In this document: piece after piece, positions 11,800-24,848 of the stretch
Position numbering within the stretch: position 1 is the first letter of the stretch
How the letters are laid out: each line of letters begins with the position of its first letter
Made by a program: the position numbers and the translations under genes
The notes under the pieces: model-generated
Databases searched by the model: none
What the model was told of the DNA's origin: nothing
The model's input: only the letters and a program-made list of their open reading frames with translations
NCBI GenBank assembly: GCA_023213315.1
Contig: JAKCPI010017015.1
Location: 1-64,000, forward strand
From: Euborellia annulipes
Lineage: Eukaryota; Arthropoda; Insecta; Dermaptera; Anisolabididae
DNA length: 64,000 nucleotides
Direction: 5' to 3'

Positions 11800-13202
11800 A
11801 AATCATACAGGTGTTATTAAAAAACATGTAAATATATAAGGGACGCCATTATGATTAAAATTGTGATAAGACCGCCATCTTGTAAAGAAAAAGATCTACC
11901 TCTTTATTTAAAAAATCACAACATTATTACTCTGTGCACTTTTTTGTAGGTTATAAAACAAGAAAAAAAGTCATCGGGATTGTGTACAAGTGTGCAAATG
12001 AAATGATGCCATTTATCTCTGATTTAGGTTAATGGCGCTTAGTTCCTTTGTGCATAACATCGTCCATATATTTTTCTCTTTTGAGACTGGGAGCGAATCT
12101 CTGATCCTCAAAACAAGAAGATTATTTTTGAACTCCCCTTTGCGGCTCTTGAAGATATTTAGAATTAAATTTTCTATCTATATAGGCTTATGTGATGCTC
12201 AAAGTGAAAAGGGACCTCTTGTTGGAAATTCCTAATTTGAGTTATTGATATTTTATTATAGAGGATAATTTCCTGCACATTTTAAGGCCAAAACGTAAAA
12301 AAAGTTTTGTCCTATTTATTTGATGAGACAATGGTATATCCAATTATGGTAATTTTTAATTTTACAATTCAATTAATAATTAATTTACATTTTGTGGGAA
12401 TTAAATTGGAATAACAAAATTTAAATAAGAAAATGTTTTATTAAAACAATGCGTGAACGCAACCCTTTTGTCTTTGAGAGCAAAAAAAAAGAAAAAACTT
12501 GTTTTTGTAATTTGATTAAACATTTTTTGCCATCTTAAAATATCATTCCACTCTATTTACAATACGAAATTTTAGGCGAAATATTCAAGTGTCAACTCTG
12601 AACAAAAAAAAGATATTTTTTTAAAGAGAAAGATCTCTTATAGATAATAACGATGTCAAAGATCTCACACTTTATTTACTTTATATAATTATTATCAAAG
12701 TTAAACAAAAGACCTTTTGCTTATTCATCAAAATTTTTCTTTTTAAAGAGGAAGCGGAAATGGAGAATTTTATTAATATTCATAATTATAAACTTGAGAT
12801 ATATAAATTCTATCGCATCCATCGCAGCACTCTATTCAAGAAATACAATAAATACTATGCATCGGAAATTCAACAAACGAACTTCAAGCAGGAAGGCCTT
12901 ATATAAAAGGAAGCCGAATTTTGAAGCACGATTCTCTTTGAACTTTACGAGCTTCCTGTTTTAATATATTCTGACAGAGTAAATTTATGAATAAAATTGT
13001 CTCATAGATAGAAACACAAAAAAAATATTCAGCCGAATCTTCTTTCATTACGGACAGTACCGGTGCATAGATAACATTTTTTGTATTATTGATTTATTTG
13101 ATCAAATTATAAATCAGACCAGAAATTCAAATGACGCATTAGTAAGAGATTTCATAAAGAATAAAATAATCAAAAAAATATTCTGGGTGAGGGTAGAAAA
13201 GA

Positions 13203-13574
13203 TATATGAGGGGGTCAGAGCAAAAGTGAGCCAAGTTCTTTTGAGGAAAAAAGAATCAAAGTTAAAGCCTTCTATTTAATTCCTCTTAAAATATACAACA
13301 TTTATTTATTTTACATCTCAGCGATCATTAAGAACTTAAATTATACTTTATCTAAGTACACATTTTAAATTTTATATTCTGATTTTTGGATTTTTAGATT
13401 TTTTTCAGATATTTTTTTTGCATTAAGGAACTGCTGCACTCTGGAGAATTAGTATTGAAATTCGGACATAGTTCATTATTACACCGAATAACTTCCATAA
13501 TTTACTATCCAAAAAGGGAAAAATAAGAAAATTGTTTACTTTTGGACTTGGTCCACTTTTGCTTTGAACCACCC
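13203..13574. mobile_element. Inverted-repeat element, copy A (related to 28222-28447)
   Basis: Ends ATATGAGGGGGTCAGAGC and GCTTTGAACCACCCC match as inverted repeats, with AAAAGTGAGCCAAG inside. The interior shares CACTCTGGAG and TTCGGTGTAA-type sequence with copy B. Confidence 0.7.
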
Positions 13575-13854
13575 CTTCCCCCCCTGATTAATGTTACTTA
13601 TACTATGTTCTTATACAAATGTCTTTATACTATGTTCTTGTATGAGGTGCAAGATAGCCTAGGTGCTAATGTACCCAAAAAAGCAGACAAATAAATAAAT
13701 ATTTTTTTAATCTGGTAGGCCGAGGAGCCGACGCGACGCAGACGAAACGTCCTGAGTTTTGTGACTCACCTATCTATAACCTGTTAATTTGTCAAAACAA
13801 CAAAGAGGAGAGATTGAAGCGTTGTTCTCTCGAGCAACATTTTATTTGTTAAAC

Positions 13855-14133
13855 AAAACTTTTTTTTTTTTAATTTAAACACTCACACTTTATTCTTATT
13901 CACACTCACATTTACACACACATACACACAGTCTTTTCGGCAACTCAGGCCATATAAGACTCTGACGATAACCGTTAATAATTAATATATCTATTGGGGG
14001 TCCAGGCATTCTTATTTAAGACATTTGGTATCCAAAGAGCTTAAATAAAATCATCGGACTACCTGGGGTCCGAACCCGCGACTTTTGGTATACGAGGTTA
14101 GCACGCTAACCCCTACACCAAGCCCCGAGGGCT
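13855..14133 (-). repeat. tRNA-derived SINE, minus strand
   Basis: Reverse complement shows the same head, B-box and GCCGAAAAGACTGTGTG end with a TG-rich tail and poly-A. Confidence 0.85.
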
Positions 14134-15376
14134 AAACAAAACTTATACACATTTAATCCCATTGAAAAAAAAGTCCATAATACTTAAATTTTTACTATAT
14201 AAGAATGTAAGGTTTTTATTTTTATTTTTTTCCCTTTTTCGTCGCCTCCCAGAAAACCGCACGTGTTTTTTTTTTTTTTTTTTTTTCAATAAATCTATTT
14301 GTTTTTATTATGATAGTATTCTTGCATTTACTAGTTAGTCAAGGGCGCCTCGACTGCCTGGGCCATATTAGTATTTACTAGTAATTACTTATATTCCTTT
14401 GAAAATATTTTTGCCAATATTTAAAATAGTTAGAGAGGGGGCATCGAACCGCAACAGTTGTCTTGATTGAGGGATGCCGATGACTCAAATGACATTTGCG
14501 AGAGGCAAGTCGATCAGGATGGATGGACGCTCCTTTCCTCTCTGCTCTTTTAATTCTTAACTGATTGTCTATGAAATATCTAGGGCTATGTAATTTCTTA
14601 GAATTGAAAATAATTTTGTTTCATTAGATTTATATATCTACGAAGTGTTTAATTTTACTTTCTCACGCTATTATATATAATAGCCTAGTAAGGGGAAAGT
14701 ATTTTATAAGCTTCTGTTAAATATTTCACAATCTACTCAAATTTCCTTTCTTTGGGAATATCTCGGTTAAAATATTTAAAATAGCAACCCCCACTTCACT
14801 GGCAGGGGCCTGAAATTAAACCGACTGCAGATATCCAGTTATGTGGTTTGAGAAATCGACACGTGTAGCGCCACTAATCAAGAGCGCCGTGTACTTATGC
14901 AAAATCTTGGCAAATCTGATAATTTTTCTGCCTACTTGATAGGGAAATTTATAAAGGGCATACACGACCCTTTATAAACACTAGATTTTCTATAATACCG
15001 ATACAATTATTTTTAATTAGAAATTAATTTCTTTTTTAATTGAATAGAAAAAATTCATCTGATTTGACAAAATCAAATATATTTAAAATTTTGGTGATTT
15101 TCAGAAAAAAAAAAAAACTTGTCTAAATAGATCAGCACCTAATCTGATAATCTGACACCGGAAAGTGAAAGGTTGCCACCAGTACTTTATAATAAAGTAT
15201 TGTCCGCAGCAGCGGACCACATGCTGAATGTTGTCGCTGTTGTTGAAAGTTTTTACACATTTTGATTATTGCCAGCCGGGTATGTTATCTAAAATATTGT
15301 TAATTGTGATTGCATTGGAGGTGTGTTTAATGCTAAATTTTAATGTATGCTTTTCTTATTGTATATGTATGCAGCT

Positions 15377-15409
15377 CTGAAGATGGCCTAGACCTCGGGC
15401 CGAAACGTC
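15377..15409 (+). ncRNA. Hammerhead ribozyme motif (type I, minimal)
   Basis: CTGAAGA core, stem II TGGCC/GGGCC with an 8-nt loop, then GAAA CGTC. All conserved core bases are present (CUGANGA and GAAA, cleavage after GUC). Flanking GCT and AGC can form stem I. Stem III has no loop (AC|GU), so activity would need a dimer, as known for Penelope-like retroelement hammerheads. It lies in a repeat at about 15172-15480. Confidence 0.85.
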
Positions 15410-15787
15410 AGCCGTGAGGGGCGAGATTTAAAATAAAATAATATTTGGCTGCATTCGTATAAAGTGTTTTTTTCATGACTCCATCATCATTAAGCCTACA
15501 GCCAGAGATCTTTTTCTGATGGCGAGAGGAAAAAACAAAGACTTAAAAAAATGATTTACTTATTTACTTTAACTTAAATATAGACTTTAAAGATGCTGTG
15601 CAATTGTTTAGCAATGATAATAATTTGATAAAACTTGCGAAAAGCATTAAAAAATATGTTTTTTAAATATAATACTAAAGAAAAATAAATGATACTTTAT
15701 TTTGACACTATGTACTTGTTTTTTCTTAACTTTAATCACCAATGTACTTTAAAGATATTTAAGACTCCGATTCAGTGACGTTGATGG

Positions 15788-16006
15788 TGAAGCTCAGGGG
15801 CCCACATCTTGTGGGTACGTGGATGGCGACCACGAGCTGCCCTAGCTGGGACTGGCAGTACTTCTCTTCCTTGCATGTCAGTCTCTTTTCAACAGGCGTC
15901 AGACCGTGCGACGGGCCGGCCTTTTCTTTTCCTTCCCGGTCGCAAAAGAATATGAGCTGCCGACCCCGCATCTCGGGGAAAGAAGAAGATTCAGTGACGT
16001 TGATGG
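15788..16006 (-). other. GC-rich coding-like cassette, copy B
   Basis: A minus-strand frame (15759-16091) includes CKEEKYCQSQLGQLVVAIHV and INVTES twice. The cassette is flanked by ATTCAGTGACGTTGATGG at 15770-15787 and again at 15989-16006. A broken copy lies at 1107-1270. The composition differs from the AT-rich surroundings. I do not recognise the protein; it may be a captured exon carried by a repeat. Confidence 0.4.
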
Positions 16007-17541
16007 CTTTAAGTCCGAGCGAAGATCCTCTTCGTCCCGAATACGCCACTTGCATTTTGAAAGATGTTATATAATCAAGAATTTGATCCACAAATGGTGA
16101 CAGCCGAAAGAGAAAAAGGTCATTGTTGATAACAAATTATCACTCAAAATTATATATACAGGCCTAAGATGCCAAAAAGTTTAAAAAAATGGCCAACCTT
16201 ATGGGAAGCCCTCCAGTGGGCATCGGTATTAATTATAAAAAAAAATATATAAAAGCCTAATGACGTCGGCCGCCTCAAAGGGAAAATAAAAAAATTTTTA
16301 ATTGGTGGAATGTTAACAAGGGTGTAACAAAAAAATGCCCTCGAAATATAATTTAAATTACAATATTGTTGCCTATGGCCCCTGACTAAGGCATAAAAAA
16401 AAACAATATTGCAATTTTTTCCTGCTGCCAATAAAAGAAGAGCCTTTCTATTCTCATATACGTATTTTTAATTAACGTAAATACGAGAAAAAGATCCATC
16501 CACGTTGATATTAATACAAAATAGCTATATATTTCTAAAGTAATAAAGACAATAAAACAAAAACAAAAAAAATGTTAATTGTCAACAATTGGAGTCCCAT
16601 GGGACTCCATGATTGTTTTTTAATCATCCTCATTTTCAGTGGGTTTACAGAAATTGAAAAGTATTCTTTTCTCATGAATGTGTAATTTTATACAATTAAG
16701 TCTCACAGCTTTTGTTTTATTCATTCATCAAATTTACGTATTAATAGATTTCAACAGAATTGGGATTTAATAGATAAGATAAGACGTCTAGCACAAAATA
16801 ATATGATAATGAGATTTTTTTTTTTAAATGAATTCAAATCGATATTTTTTTGGAGAGATATTCATTAATCTTAAAAGGGTGATCGCCGTGTTTAATTAAT
16901 TACTTAGGTTACAAAGTATATCAACCAGTTACGAGAGGAATTTTCTATGTTTTGAGTGAGGGGGTTATTATACACGCCGTTATTTCCCATTTTTTTTTCT
17001 TTTTGCAAACTGTTTATAACAGAAGTCTACTTCCTATTACAAAACATAGCTGGAGAGGTGTGAAAATGAATCACTTTTCAAGCTATTTATTTAAATAAAA
17101 CAAAAAAAACAAAGATGGTCATTTATCACTGCCCTTAACCCGTCGCCCGATCAGGGCATTAATGGATTAAGTTAAATTCTTCAGCCACTTAATAAATCAA
17201 TTTTGTTTACATTTTCACATCTAAAAGGAAAACGAATTTCATAATTATAGAAATTAATTGTTTTTTTTTTTTAAGCTCGCCTCAGTAGATGAGCTTAAAA
17301 ATTTCATTTAAGCATGAATAAAATGTTTTTCTCTATTTGTTTTCACTTTTCATTTCAAATATTAATTAAATAATTTGTTTTATGAAATTACAAATACAAT
17401 TCCTGTTTCTTTCTCTTTATCTTTTATCTTATTTTCAATTTTTATGCATGCTGTCCAATTTTAATTTAACTTTTCGACGTGTTCTGCTATTTTATTTTAA
17501 CGAAATAACTGACTGGTTAATTAAAATAAGTTTTTAATTTG

Positions 17542-17820
17542 GCCCTCGGGCTTGGAGAAGTTGGTAGCGCTCCTGCCTTGTATACCAAGGGTCGAGGGTT
17601 CGGATCCCAGGCAGTCCGATGATTTTATTCAAGCCATTTGGTATCCAAATGGCTTAAATAAGAATGCCTGGACCCCAATATATATATTTTCATAATAACG
17701 GTTATCGACAAAAGTCTTATATGGCCTAAGTTGCCGAAAAGACAGTGTGTTTTGGGTGAAGTGTGAATGAGAATGGAAAAATGTACGTGTTTAAAAAAAA
17801 AAAAAAAAAATTATTTTTTT
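17542..17820 (+). repeat. tRNA-derived SINE
   Basis: Full-length: GCCCTCGGGCTTGGAGAAG, GAGGGTTCGGATCCC, body and GTTGCCGAAAAGACAGTG, then poly-A followed by poly-T and C-rich low complexity to about 17960. Confidence 0.85.
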
Positions 17821-18990
17821 TTTTTTTTTTTTTTTTTTATTGCAATTTGTTTTTTTTTTAAAATAATAATAAACTCGAGCCCCCCCCCCCAAGCCGGGGC
17901 CCCCCCCCCCCGCGCCCCCCCCCCTCTTTTTTTTATTAAGAGAGCGCCCCCTCCCCGGGCGCGGCCTGCCACCAAAATTTTGTTTTAAAATTCTAACGGG
18001 AAGTTGGTCAAACAGAGCGTGACAGACGGACAGACGGACGCCTCGCTATATATTATATATAAACTATCTTAGCGCCTAGCCAGGGGGGGCTTTACCCCCT
18101 GTACCCACCTCAGATGGCTCCTGCGGCGGACCCTCGCCTGTTATTTATGTTGGATTAATTTTTGCCAGGATTTCTTTTCAACACAGTACTAAAAGTTTGA
18201 CAGCCGCTTCTTTCTTTTAACTAAATTTAATATTAATAAATGGGTCCTTGTCATCATTTCAAGTCATACTAGCCAATATATTGAGTCTCAGAATAACACT
18301 CTCAACTAAATAGAGATATTTCATCTTTAATGAGATATACAGTAGACATAATTACTCAATTCAGAGAGAATACAACCCGATACACCAGCTTCGAGCTTAA
18401 TAAATGGAGAGTTGTTCTACTAAAACTCTGCATTTATTTAAATCAATTGCGTCTCAGAAGAACTGAGATAAGAGAAAGAAAATTTGTCAAGTCAAGTCGT
18501 TTGAAAAAATGATAAATTATATGAAATTTTGTTGGAAGATAAATAATATTTCAAGAAGAGAGAAAACTTTCTTCCTTGATTACGATCACCGAGGAGGGAG
18601 ATTTCAAATCACAAAGAGCGCTATTTTCTGTAATTCTGGGAAGCTCAGACAGGTAGCGGACTCTAGCGGTCTCCTTGTGAACTAACGCCCCCAATCTCAA
18701 AATAGATATTTTCTCTACTCAATGAGTAAAAATAAATATAAGATATTTAATCTAAATATAAATAGAAAGGTCTTTGGAATTTATTATGTTTATATAATTA
18801 CACTATTCCAGATGTTGTTTGATATAGAGATCTAAATAGCATTGTATATCTAATTGAAATTAAATAAGTCATTTTTGTTGAAATTATAAATTCGCCAAGG
18901 ACGCAGACCGAAGGGATTGTCTTTCAAGGCAGCATCAGACTAAGAGAAAAGGAATGCCGGCCGGCCGGCGAACGAACGAGTCTGCAAATT

Positions 18991-19918
18991 GAAAAAAATC
19001 TGGTGTGGCCGGTCGCTTACCTTCAGTTGTCTTCTGTGCTTGTCACACCAGATTTTTTGTGTCGACATATATTTAATTCCACCGATATATTAAAATTCAA
19101 GATGTACAATTTATATGGGAAAATATTTATATTTTGTTACCATGGCAACCATTTCTCTTATCTTTCCTATGAAGTACAAGAGTAAAGTGTGCTTTTGAAG
19201 GCAAAATAAGAATATACATTTTAAAGAGCATGTAAAAAATAGTTGATTTATGAATTTTAATCAAAATCTTTGAAGCGAATTTTGAAAAAAACTGAAAAAG
19301 TGCATCAGTACTAGTACTCGATGGCCAATTTTGTTCACGTGCTAGAGGAGTGCCTAACTGAAATATACAATTCCAACCTCCTAACTCTTTTCGTTCTTGA
19401 GATATTTTGTTCACACACACACAGACAGACAGACCATTTTGTGGGACCCACTTTTTTGGACCCAATGGACCTCAAAACGTGCATATCCATCAAAATCTCG
19501 ACATCGAATTTTTGACATATTTTTTCTTTTTGTATCTATACTAGGAACCGACCAAATATTCGGTTTCGGCCAAAAATCATGGTTTCGGCCGTAGTTTCGG
19601 TTTCGGCCAAAAAGTAGCCGAAACCTGAGTCTGAGATGGGATGAGACTCGCATGCAAAAAAAAAGGTCAAATGATTTGCACTTGAGGGAAAAAAATTTAG
19701 TCTCCCTAAAAAAAAGGTAAAATGATTTTCACGGGAGGGAAAAAAATTTCAAAAAAAAAAGATAAAATGAAAAAAATTTTTTATAGAAAATACAAGTTTC
19801 TGTTTCGGTTACGGTTTAGGCCGAAACTAAGGTTGAGGCCGAATATTCGGTTTCGGTTTCGGCTGAAAATCTTGTTTCGGTCGGACCCTAATCTATCCTG
19901 ATATCGGTAAGAGAAAGT
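18991..19918 (-). repeat. R1 repeat with a nested TTTCGG-rich element
   Basis: A reversed R1 copy is interrupted at about 19540-19893 by an element starting AGGAACCGACC and ending GGTCGGACCCTA, rich in TTTCGGCC. R1 resumes with GGTAAGAGAAAGT at its end. Confidence 0.7.
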
Positions 19919-20985
19919 AAAAAGTTCCATTCAATCACGATTTGTTATTTTAAAAAGATTCGAAATAGAATTATGGTATAACATTAAAGAAATGTTTATA
20001 AGGAATCTTCGAGAAAAAGATTTCGAATGTAGTTTAAAATTCTCTCAATAAAAGTCATAATTTTTTTAAAGCAATAATAATCTTTTATCATTCTATTTAT
20101 TTTCTCGAATAATATTTAACCGATAAATAATATTCAAAATAAATGATTTTTGTCATAAAATTAATCAAGAAACTTTTTCTTTTCAACGCAAAAGAAATCG
20201 AGAGAAATGCGTTGTTATGTTTAGTTAGACTTTATTTTTAAGTTCATCCTAACCCAGAACTAATCTCAGACCTTTGGACCAATTTTATTTATGTTGATTC
20301 TCGTCGAGAGATTCTAGATCCGACACTGCTAAGTAAATAGGGAGGGGGAGGGGGAGGGGGGTCATGAAACTGTTAAAAGGAGATTGCGAAAATTTTATAA
20401 TTATACAATGCATAAATTATTACAAACGATCTACGCACTCTCTATAATTTAAAATCAGATATTCACGAATAATAAATTCGCATCCCGTCTCTTGCGTTAT
20501 AAATATATTTCAATTGAAATAAATAGGGACAAGGTTTAAATTAAATAGCCTCTGATGCTGAAAATACCTTAAAATAAGAAAAAGGTTGAAGCTCTGATTT
20601 AGAGTGAACTCCTAAAGAAAGGGAAGAACTACAAAACCGAAAACAATTTCTCCATCTACTACATATAGGCCTACAATCTTGGTGTGTTGAAACAATTAAA
20701 TTATTGAGATTGACAATATTGTAAGGCCTAATATTTTTATAATTTAAAAAATGTTGTATTATAATTTTTATTTATTCTCTCGCTCCAGCTCATAAGAACT
20801 GAAGATGGCATTATCTAATTGAAGCCGTCTTGTATTGGGCTTTTCATTTGATAGAGGCTCTCCTGATTGGCTGACATCCTCTCTTCCTACGTATTAATCT
20901 AATTAAATTATAAGGATAGCGCAGGAAAAATCAAATCAGACAAAAACTAGATCAATTTCATCAGATTTTCCGTTATTTGATCGTC

Positions 20986-21018
20986 GACGTTTCGGACCCC
21001 AGTCGCACCCTTACTCAG
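20986..21018 (-). ncRNA. Degenerate hammerhead motif, minus strand
   Basis: Minus strand CTGAGTA (G8 changed) AGGGTGC ... GGTCC GAAACGTC. The same variant, further decayed, occurs at 62746-62778. It lies between inverted ATAAGGATAGC arms (about 20925-21057). Confidence 0.6.
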
Positions 21019-21363
21019 GACAATCAATCGTCAAGCAAATACCTCATCTGTATTTGCTATCCTTATCTGTAATCCTTATCAAGTTAAACAGCCATATTCT
21101 CCATCATTATTAAATTATTCTTTTGATGTGAGATTTTATATATTTATTTTATATCCATTCCGGAATTGTAAACTTTTCAAAATATTTTCTTCAAAAATTA
21201 CTTGAATAGACGCTGATGTGTCAATTAGACGAAATCAATCGTCAAAATATCTCTCTTTAAACAAAAAGTTTCTATCATCTTTTTCCATTCACTATAATGA
21301 TAATAAGAAATTACATATACAATATTTAAGATATATATACGTATGTGAGCCTCGAGAGAAATT

Positions 21364-21505
21364 TATATAATTAAATATTTATTAATTCATATGCCCGAAA
21401 AAATAAGGGCACACCGAGTACAAATTGGTGGATCGGTGGTTCAACTCCCGGTGGCACATCCTTATTTTTTCGGGCATATGAATTAATAAATATTTAATTA
21501 TATAA
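21364..21505. mobile_element. Foldback MITE with 46-bp arms
   Basis: Arms include CATATGCCCGAAAAAATAAG and complement; the 50-bp loop holds GGTGGTTCAACTCCCGG. The arms are almost identical, suggesting recent origin or conversion. Confidence 0.75.
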
Positions 21506-22929
21506 TGATAATGACAAATCTTAAAAGAAATTTGGGTTGATACAGTTACCTACCAAAAACGATTTGTTTTTTTTTTTTGCTGCTCGCTCATAACACAATT
21601 ATTAGAACTTTAGGGTACTAACCATCGAGAAGATTTGCAACTAGACCCGAAATATTAATACTATCTTGTGCTTAAATTTGCAATTATTTAGAAGAAATTG
21701 TTTTTCCTTTTTGTAGTTCGTCCCTTTCTTTTGAAGTTCCCTCTAAATCAGAGCTTCGTTTATTTAAAAGATGAATAAAATTATTTATTAATATATATTT
21801 TATTCGGACTGAAGAGAAGACATATTCATTTTCCAACTAAAGTAATTTAAAAACTATAAAAGCTGTTGTTTTCTAAATTATATTGGCAAACTACTAAAAA
21901 ATAGGGACGAAGATTAAATTTACCGAGTTGTCGGGAAAGGCCTTAAATCAATTTTCGTCTTTCTACCCACACAATGGATATTTTGATTTGGTCTATTAGA
22001 GCAGAACAAAAATTTTTAATTTTTAGGAAGATTAGTCCGGATGTACTAACTTTATGATAACCCGAGTCAAAGCATAAACCTCAAAATCTTCAGTGAGGTT
22101 TTCGAGGCTCAGTTTATTTTTTTGGAGATTGGATTCAACATAGAAAATAATCCCAGTTTGTACCTCAAAATCCTGCTTACGGACGGTTTTACAACTTTGA
22201 GGATTGCAGAATCTACAATTGGCCCTCAAAAACTTCAATCCATATAGAAATTATTCTATACTGGTTTGAACCTCAAAAAACCTCAAATTTGAGAGTTTCG
22301 AGGTTATAGTTAGGATTTCACATCAATCGGTAATTCATATTTAACCTCATAGTCTTCAATGAGGGTTTTGAGTGTTAAAGTAGAATTACTTTCTGAGCGG
22401 CAAATAAAACATCAAAGGAATTGAGACTAGAATTTGTTTTTTTACTCGGGAAGGAATATGATCAGCAGTACAACCTAAAACTTTAAATGACGTTCTATCT
22501 GTGTTAGATTAAATTAAATAATGCTAACTTTTTGTAACCTGCTTAAATTGGCGTCAAAGCTCTTGTGTAGTACAAATAAATAAATAAAACAGGCCTACAT
22601 TAGTAAGTTAGTCTTCATTCGGAATGTTTATTTTCTCAGACACCCTTGTTCCAACTATATTAATTAATTTTGTCGTATTCCAATTGCATAGCAGGCCCAC
22701 CACACTGAGATAGCGCTCTAGACAACACTCGTGAGCCGACTTGGTAACTAGTTTTCTATAATATATTCAGATCTATCAAAAATTAATTAATTAAACACAT
22801 ATTATTAGGTTAAGTAATCTTATTAGCAAATATAAACAGAAAATTTTATTGGGGGAACAGATAAATCACGTGACTTTTTGATAACAGAGAGCGAGCGACC
22901 TGCTGAAAAGGTCAATATGCTCGCTCTAC

Positions 22930-23015
22930 TATTTAACTGGAGTTTGATAAAAAACTTTGTGGAAAGCTATGCTTCTTTACATTTAGTTCTGTCTTAACTG
23001 TCATCTACTTACAAG
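22930..23015 (+). other. Possible untranslated first exon of Cyt-b5-r
   Basis: A strong donor, TTACAAG|GTAAGA, lies at 23016 after about 90 bp with less repeat character. The first coding exon of Cyt-b5-r starts exactly at an acceptor, so a non-coding exon must lie upstream. This is only a candidate; no transcript evidence is available and other donors exist in the 28 kb upstream. Confidence 0.2.
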
Positions 23016-23274
23016 GTAAGATATTAACAAGTGACTATCAATAAATAAATAACAATGGTGAGGAAAGGGCCGAGAAAAAATTGCGAATTTGTCTTTTTTC
23101 GATTTTTTTTTCTACATTTGCTCGCTTAGAAATTGTAATTGACTTTCCATTGCATTTCTTTTTTTCGACATTCGGCATATTTAGGATTTTTTTTTATTGA
23201 GAAGGATGAATAAATAAAAATCCGGAGATGATTTTCAGGCCAATTTTTTGGATTATCTCCTTACCCTATGAGTG

Positions 23275-23307
23275 AACGTTTTGGAACCAGAACGACTCCT
23301 TCTTCAG
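23275..23307 (-). ncRNA. Degenerate hammerhead motif, left arm of a fold-back
   Basis: On the minus strand it reads CTGAAGA AGGAGTC ... TTCC AAAACGTT; the G of the conserved GAAA is A, which should abolish cleavage. Confidence 0.7.
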
Positions 23308-23563
23308 GAACATGTGGGGTCAAGAAAGCAAATTTGCCCTCAATTTTGTCATTAGAAGTTGTGGTTGACCACGCTAGTACACATGTAGTCAAAGGCGCCA
23401 GACGAAGAATGATTATTCTTCTAAGTAAAAAATCTAAAAATTCTATGAATGACAATTCTTCGTCTGGCTCCATTGCCTTTGACTATATGTGTACTAGCGT
23501 GATTAGCAACAACTTCTAATGACACAATTGAGAGCAAATTTGTTTTCTTGACCCTGCATGGTC

Positions 23564-23596
23564 CTGAAGAAGGAGTCGTTTTGACTCCGAAACGTT
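23564..23596 (+). ncRNA. Hammerhead ribozyme motif, right arm of a fold-back
   Basis: CTGAAGA, perfect stem II GGAGTC/GACTCC around TTTTT-like loop bases, GAAACGTT. Its mirror copy on the minus strand is at 23275-23307, where GAAA has become AAAA. Confidence 0.85.
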
Positions 23597-23756
23597 GTCT
23601 CATAGCGGAAGGAGATAATCTAAATAAATTGGTCTGAAAATCACCCTCCCTATTCATTCATTCTTCTCAATAATATCTACCAGGCTGTCCCCTATCTTCA
23701 TCAATTTTTTTTTTACTTAAAGCTCTTGCAGAGTAAATATTAAGAGTGGCTTTTTT

Positions 23757-24480
23757 TTACTTTCTCTTACCTCTATATATGTTTATACAGTAGAACCTCG
23801 ATAAGTTAAAGTTCAAGGGAAACGGTTAGAAATTTGAGTTATCGAGAGTTTACTTATCGAGAGTTGAAGTTAGAGAGGTTATTGAATATAATTTTTAACG
23901 TACCGAGGTTTATTGACTTTGGGCACGTGAGTGAAAAAGGAATTTCGTTTGATCTATTTGTTTATTTAGAATAGTTTAGTTAAATATAAATTAAATTAAT
24001 AGATTTATTTATTTACAAAAAAATCAGTAATTTTTTTCTGCTTCATGTATTTTTGATTTTCTGCATCAACTATTTTTTCGATGATATGTAAAGAAATACT
24101 TTAAGTTATAGAGGTCACCAAAATATTATTTTAAGTTATCGAGGGCTATGCTCAAAATATTTGTTTAAGTTACAGAGGTTTTGTTCTTTAAGTAATAGAG
24201 GTTTTACGATGTCAAGGGAAGGGAATTGAAAAAATTTTTAAGTTACGGAGGTTTTGAACTTAGCGAGGTTTAACTTATCGAGGTTCTACTGTATATAGAG
24301 AAAGAAAGTATTGGATTCATGTCAAAATTAGGATATTCTCATTTTGTCATTGAAATTTTCTGAAGACAAGTTTACTCTTGTATTTCATAGGAAAGATAGG
24401 AGAAATGGTTGCTATGGTAACAAAATATAAATATTATATTTTCCCATACTTATAAATTTTACATCTGAATTCCCCCTAAA
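23757..24480 (+). repeat. R1 repeat with a nested pogo/Tigger-like element
   Basis: The R1 head at 23757-23787 and body at 24292-24480 flank the element at 23788-24291. The R1 body is internally deleted. Confidence 0.7.
23788..24291. mobile_element. pogo/Tigger-like non-autonomous element
   Basis: CAGTAGAACCTCGATAAG and its complement form the ends, with TA on both sides. Internal AAGTTA(T/C)(A/C)GAGG motifs repeat many times. Nested in an R1 repeat. Confidence 0.85.
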
Positions 24481-24684
24481 GCCGGGGGGCCGAAAGCGTT
24501 TCTTCCCTCTAGTTACGCCACTGCTCTACTGGGATACTTTTTTGTAAAGAAAAGTTCTAGTTCTTTCGAGATATCCAACTGAACACTATGGAAGTGACAC
24601 ACAATCAAATCTATCTAATCTAAATAGATAGATCGCATTCCGACATTATTGCCTCATTTTGAAAAAAACCTTAATCTTCTAAAA

Positions 24685-24848
24685 CAGGTGTTCCCAACCT
24701 TTTTTGATGTGCGGTCCACTTTTTCCGCAAAAAAAACGCTGAGGTCCAATAAATAGAATATATATAATATATACGGTATATCGTAATTTTTATCTTTTCT
24801 TAGACGTCACCCACAAGTGGGCCGCGGCCCACGGGTTGGGAACCGCTG
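24685..24848. mobile_element. hAT-type MITE
   Basis: CAGGTGTTCCCAACC at the left and GGTTGGGAACCGCTG at the right, flanked by TTCTAAAA and TTCAAAAA (7 of 8), the 8-bp duplication typical of hAT. 164 bp, no transposase. Confidence 0.85.

Larger units (their letters stand above)
8940..13200. other. AT-rich intergenic DNA
   Basis: Apart from the R1 recombinant and SINE at 11166-11799, mostly unremarkable AT-rich DNA. CTTATATAAAAGG at about 12899-12911 is a good TATA-box-like motif, but no exon follows that I can support. Confidence 0.5.
14200..18960. other. Intergenic DNA with one hammerhead unit and cassette copy B
   Basis: Between 15172 and 15740 lies a repeat whose right part recurs at 34665-34915. 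A fragment with GACAGACGGACAGACGGACG is at 17983-18060. No gene recognised. Confidence 0.5.
19920..22920. other. Intergenic DNA
   Basis: Contains a degenerate hammerhead (20799-20830, GAAA damaged), the fold-back near 20925-21057 and MITE 21364-21505. At 22025-22400 AACCTCAAAATC-type phrases recur in both orientations, a weak internal repeat. No gene. Confidence 0.5.
23195..23673. mobile_element. 478-bp hammerhead fold-back element
   Basis: The two halves are inverted copies from TTATTGAGAAGGATGAATAA at the left to its complement near 23672, centred near 23430, with a hammerhead in each arm. Some divergence between arms shows it is not an assembly artefact of identical reads. Confidence 0.7.

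Noticed and set aside
13719..13753. Another hammerhead (GAAACGTC near 13745)
   Set aside because: The upstream CCGAGGA and poor stem II do not make a convincing core; too decayed to count.
20799..20830. Hammerhead beginning CTGAAGATGGC
   Set aside because: The GAAA box reads GAAG and stem II does not close; only a relic.
22025..22400. Repeated AACCTC phrases as telomere-like repeats
   Set aside because: Arthropod telomeres are TTAGG/CCTAA in regular tandem; these are irregular and non-tandem.
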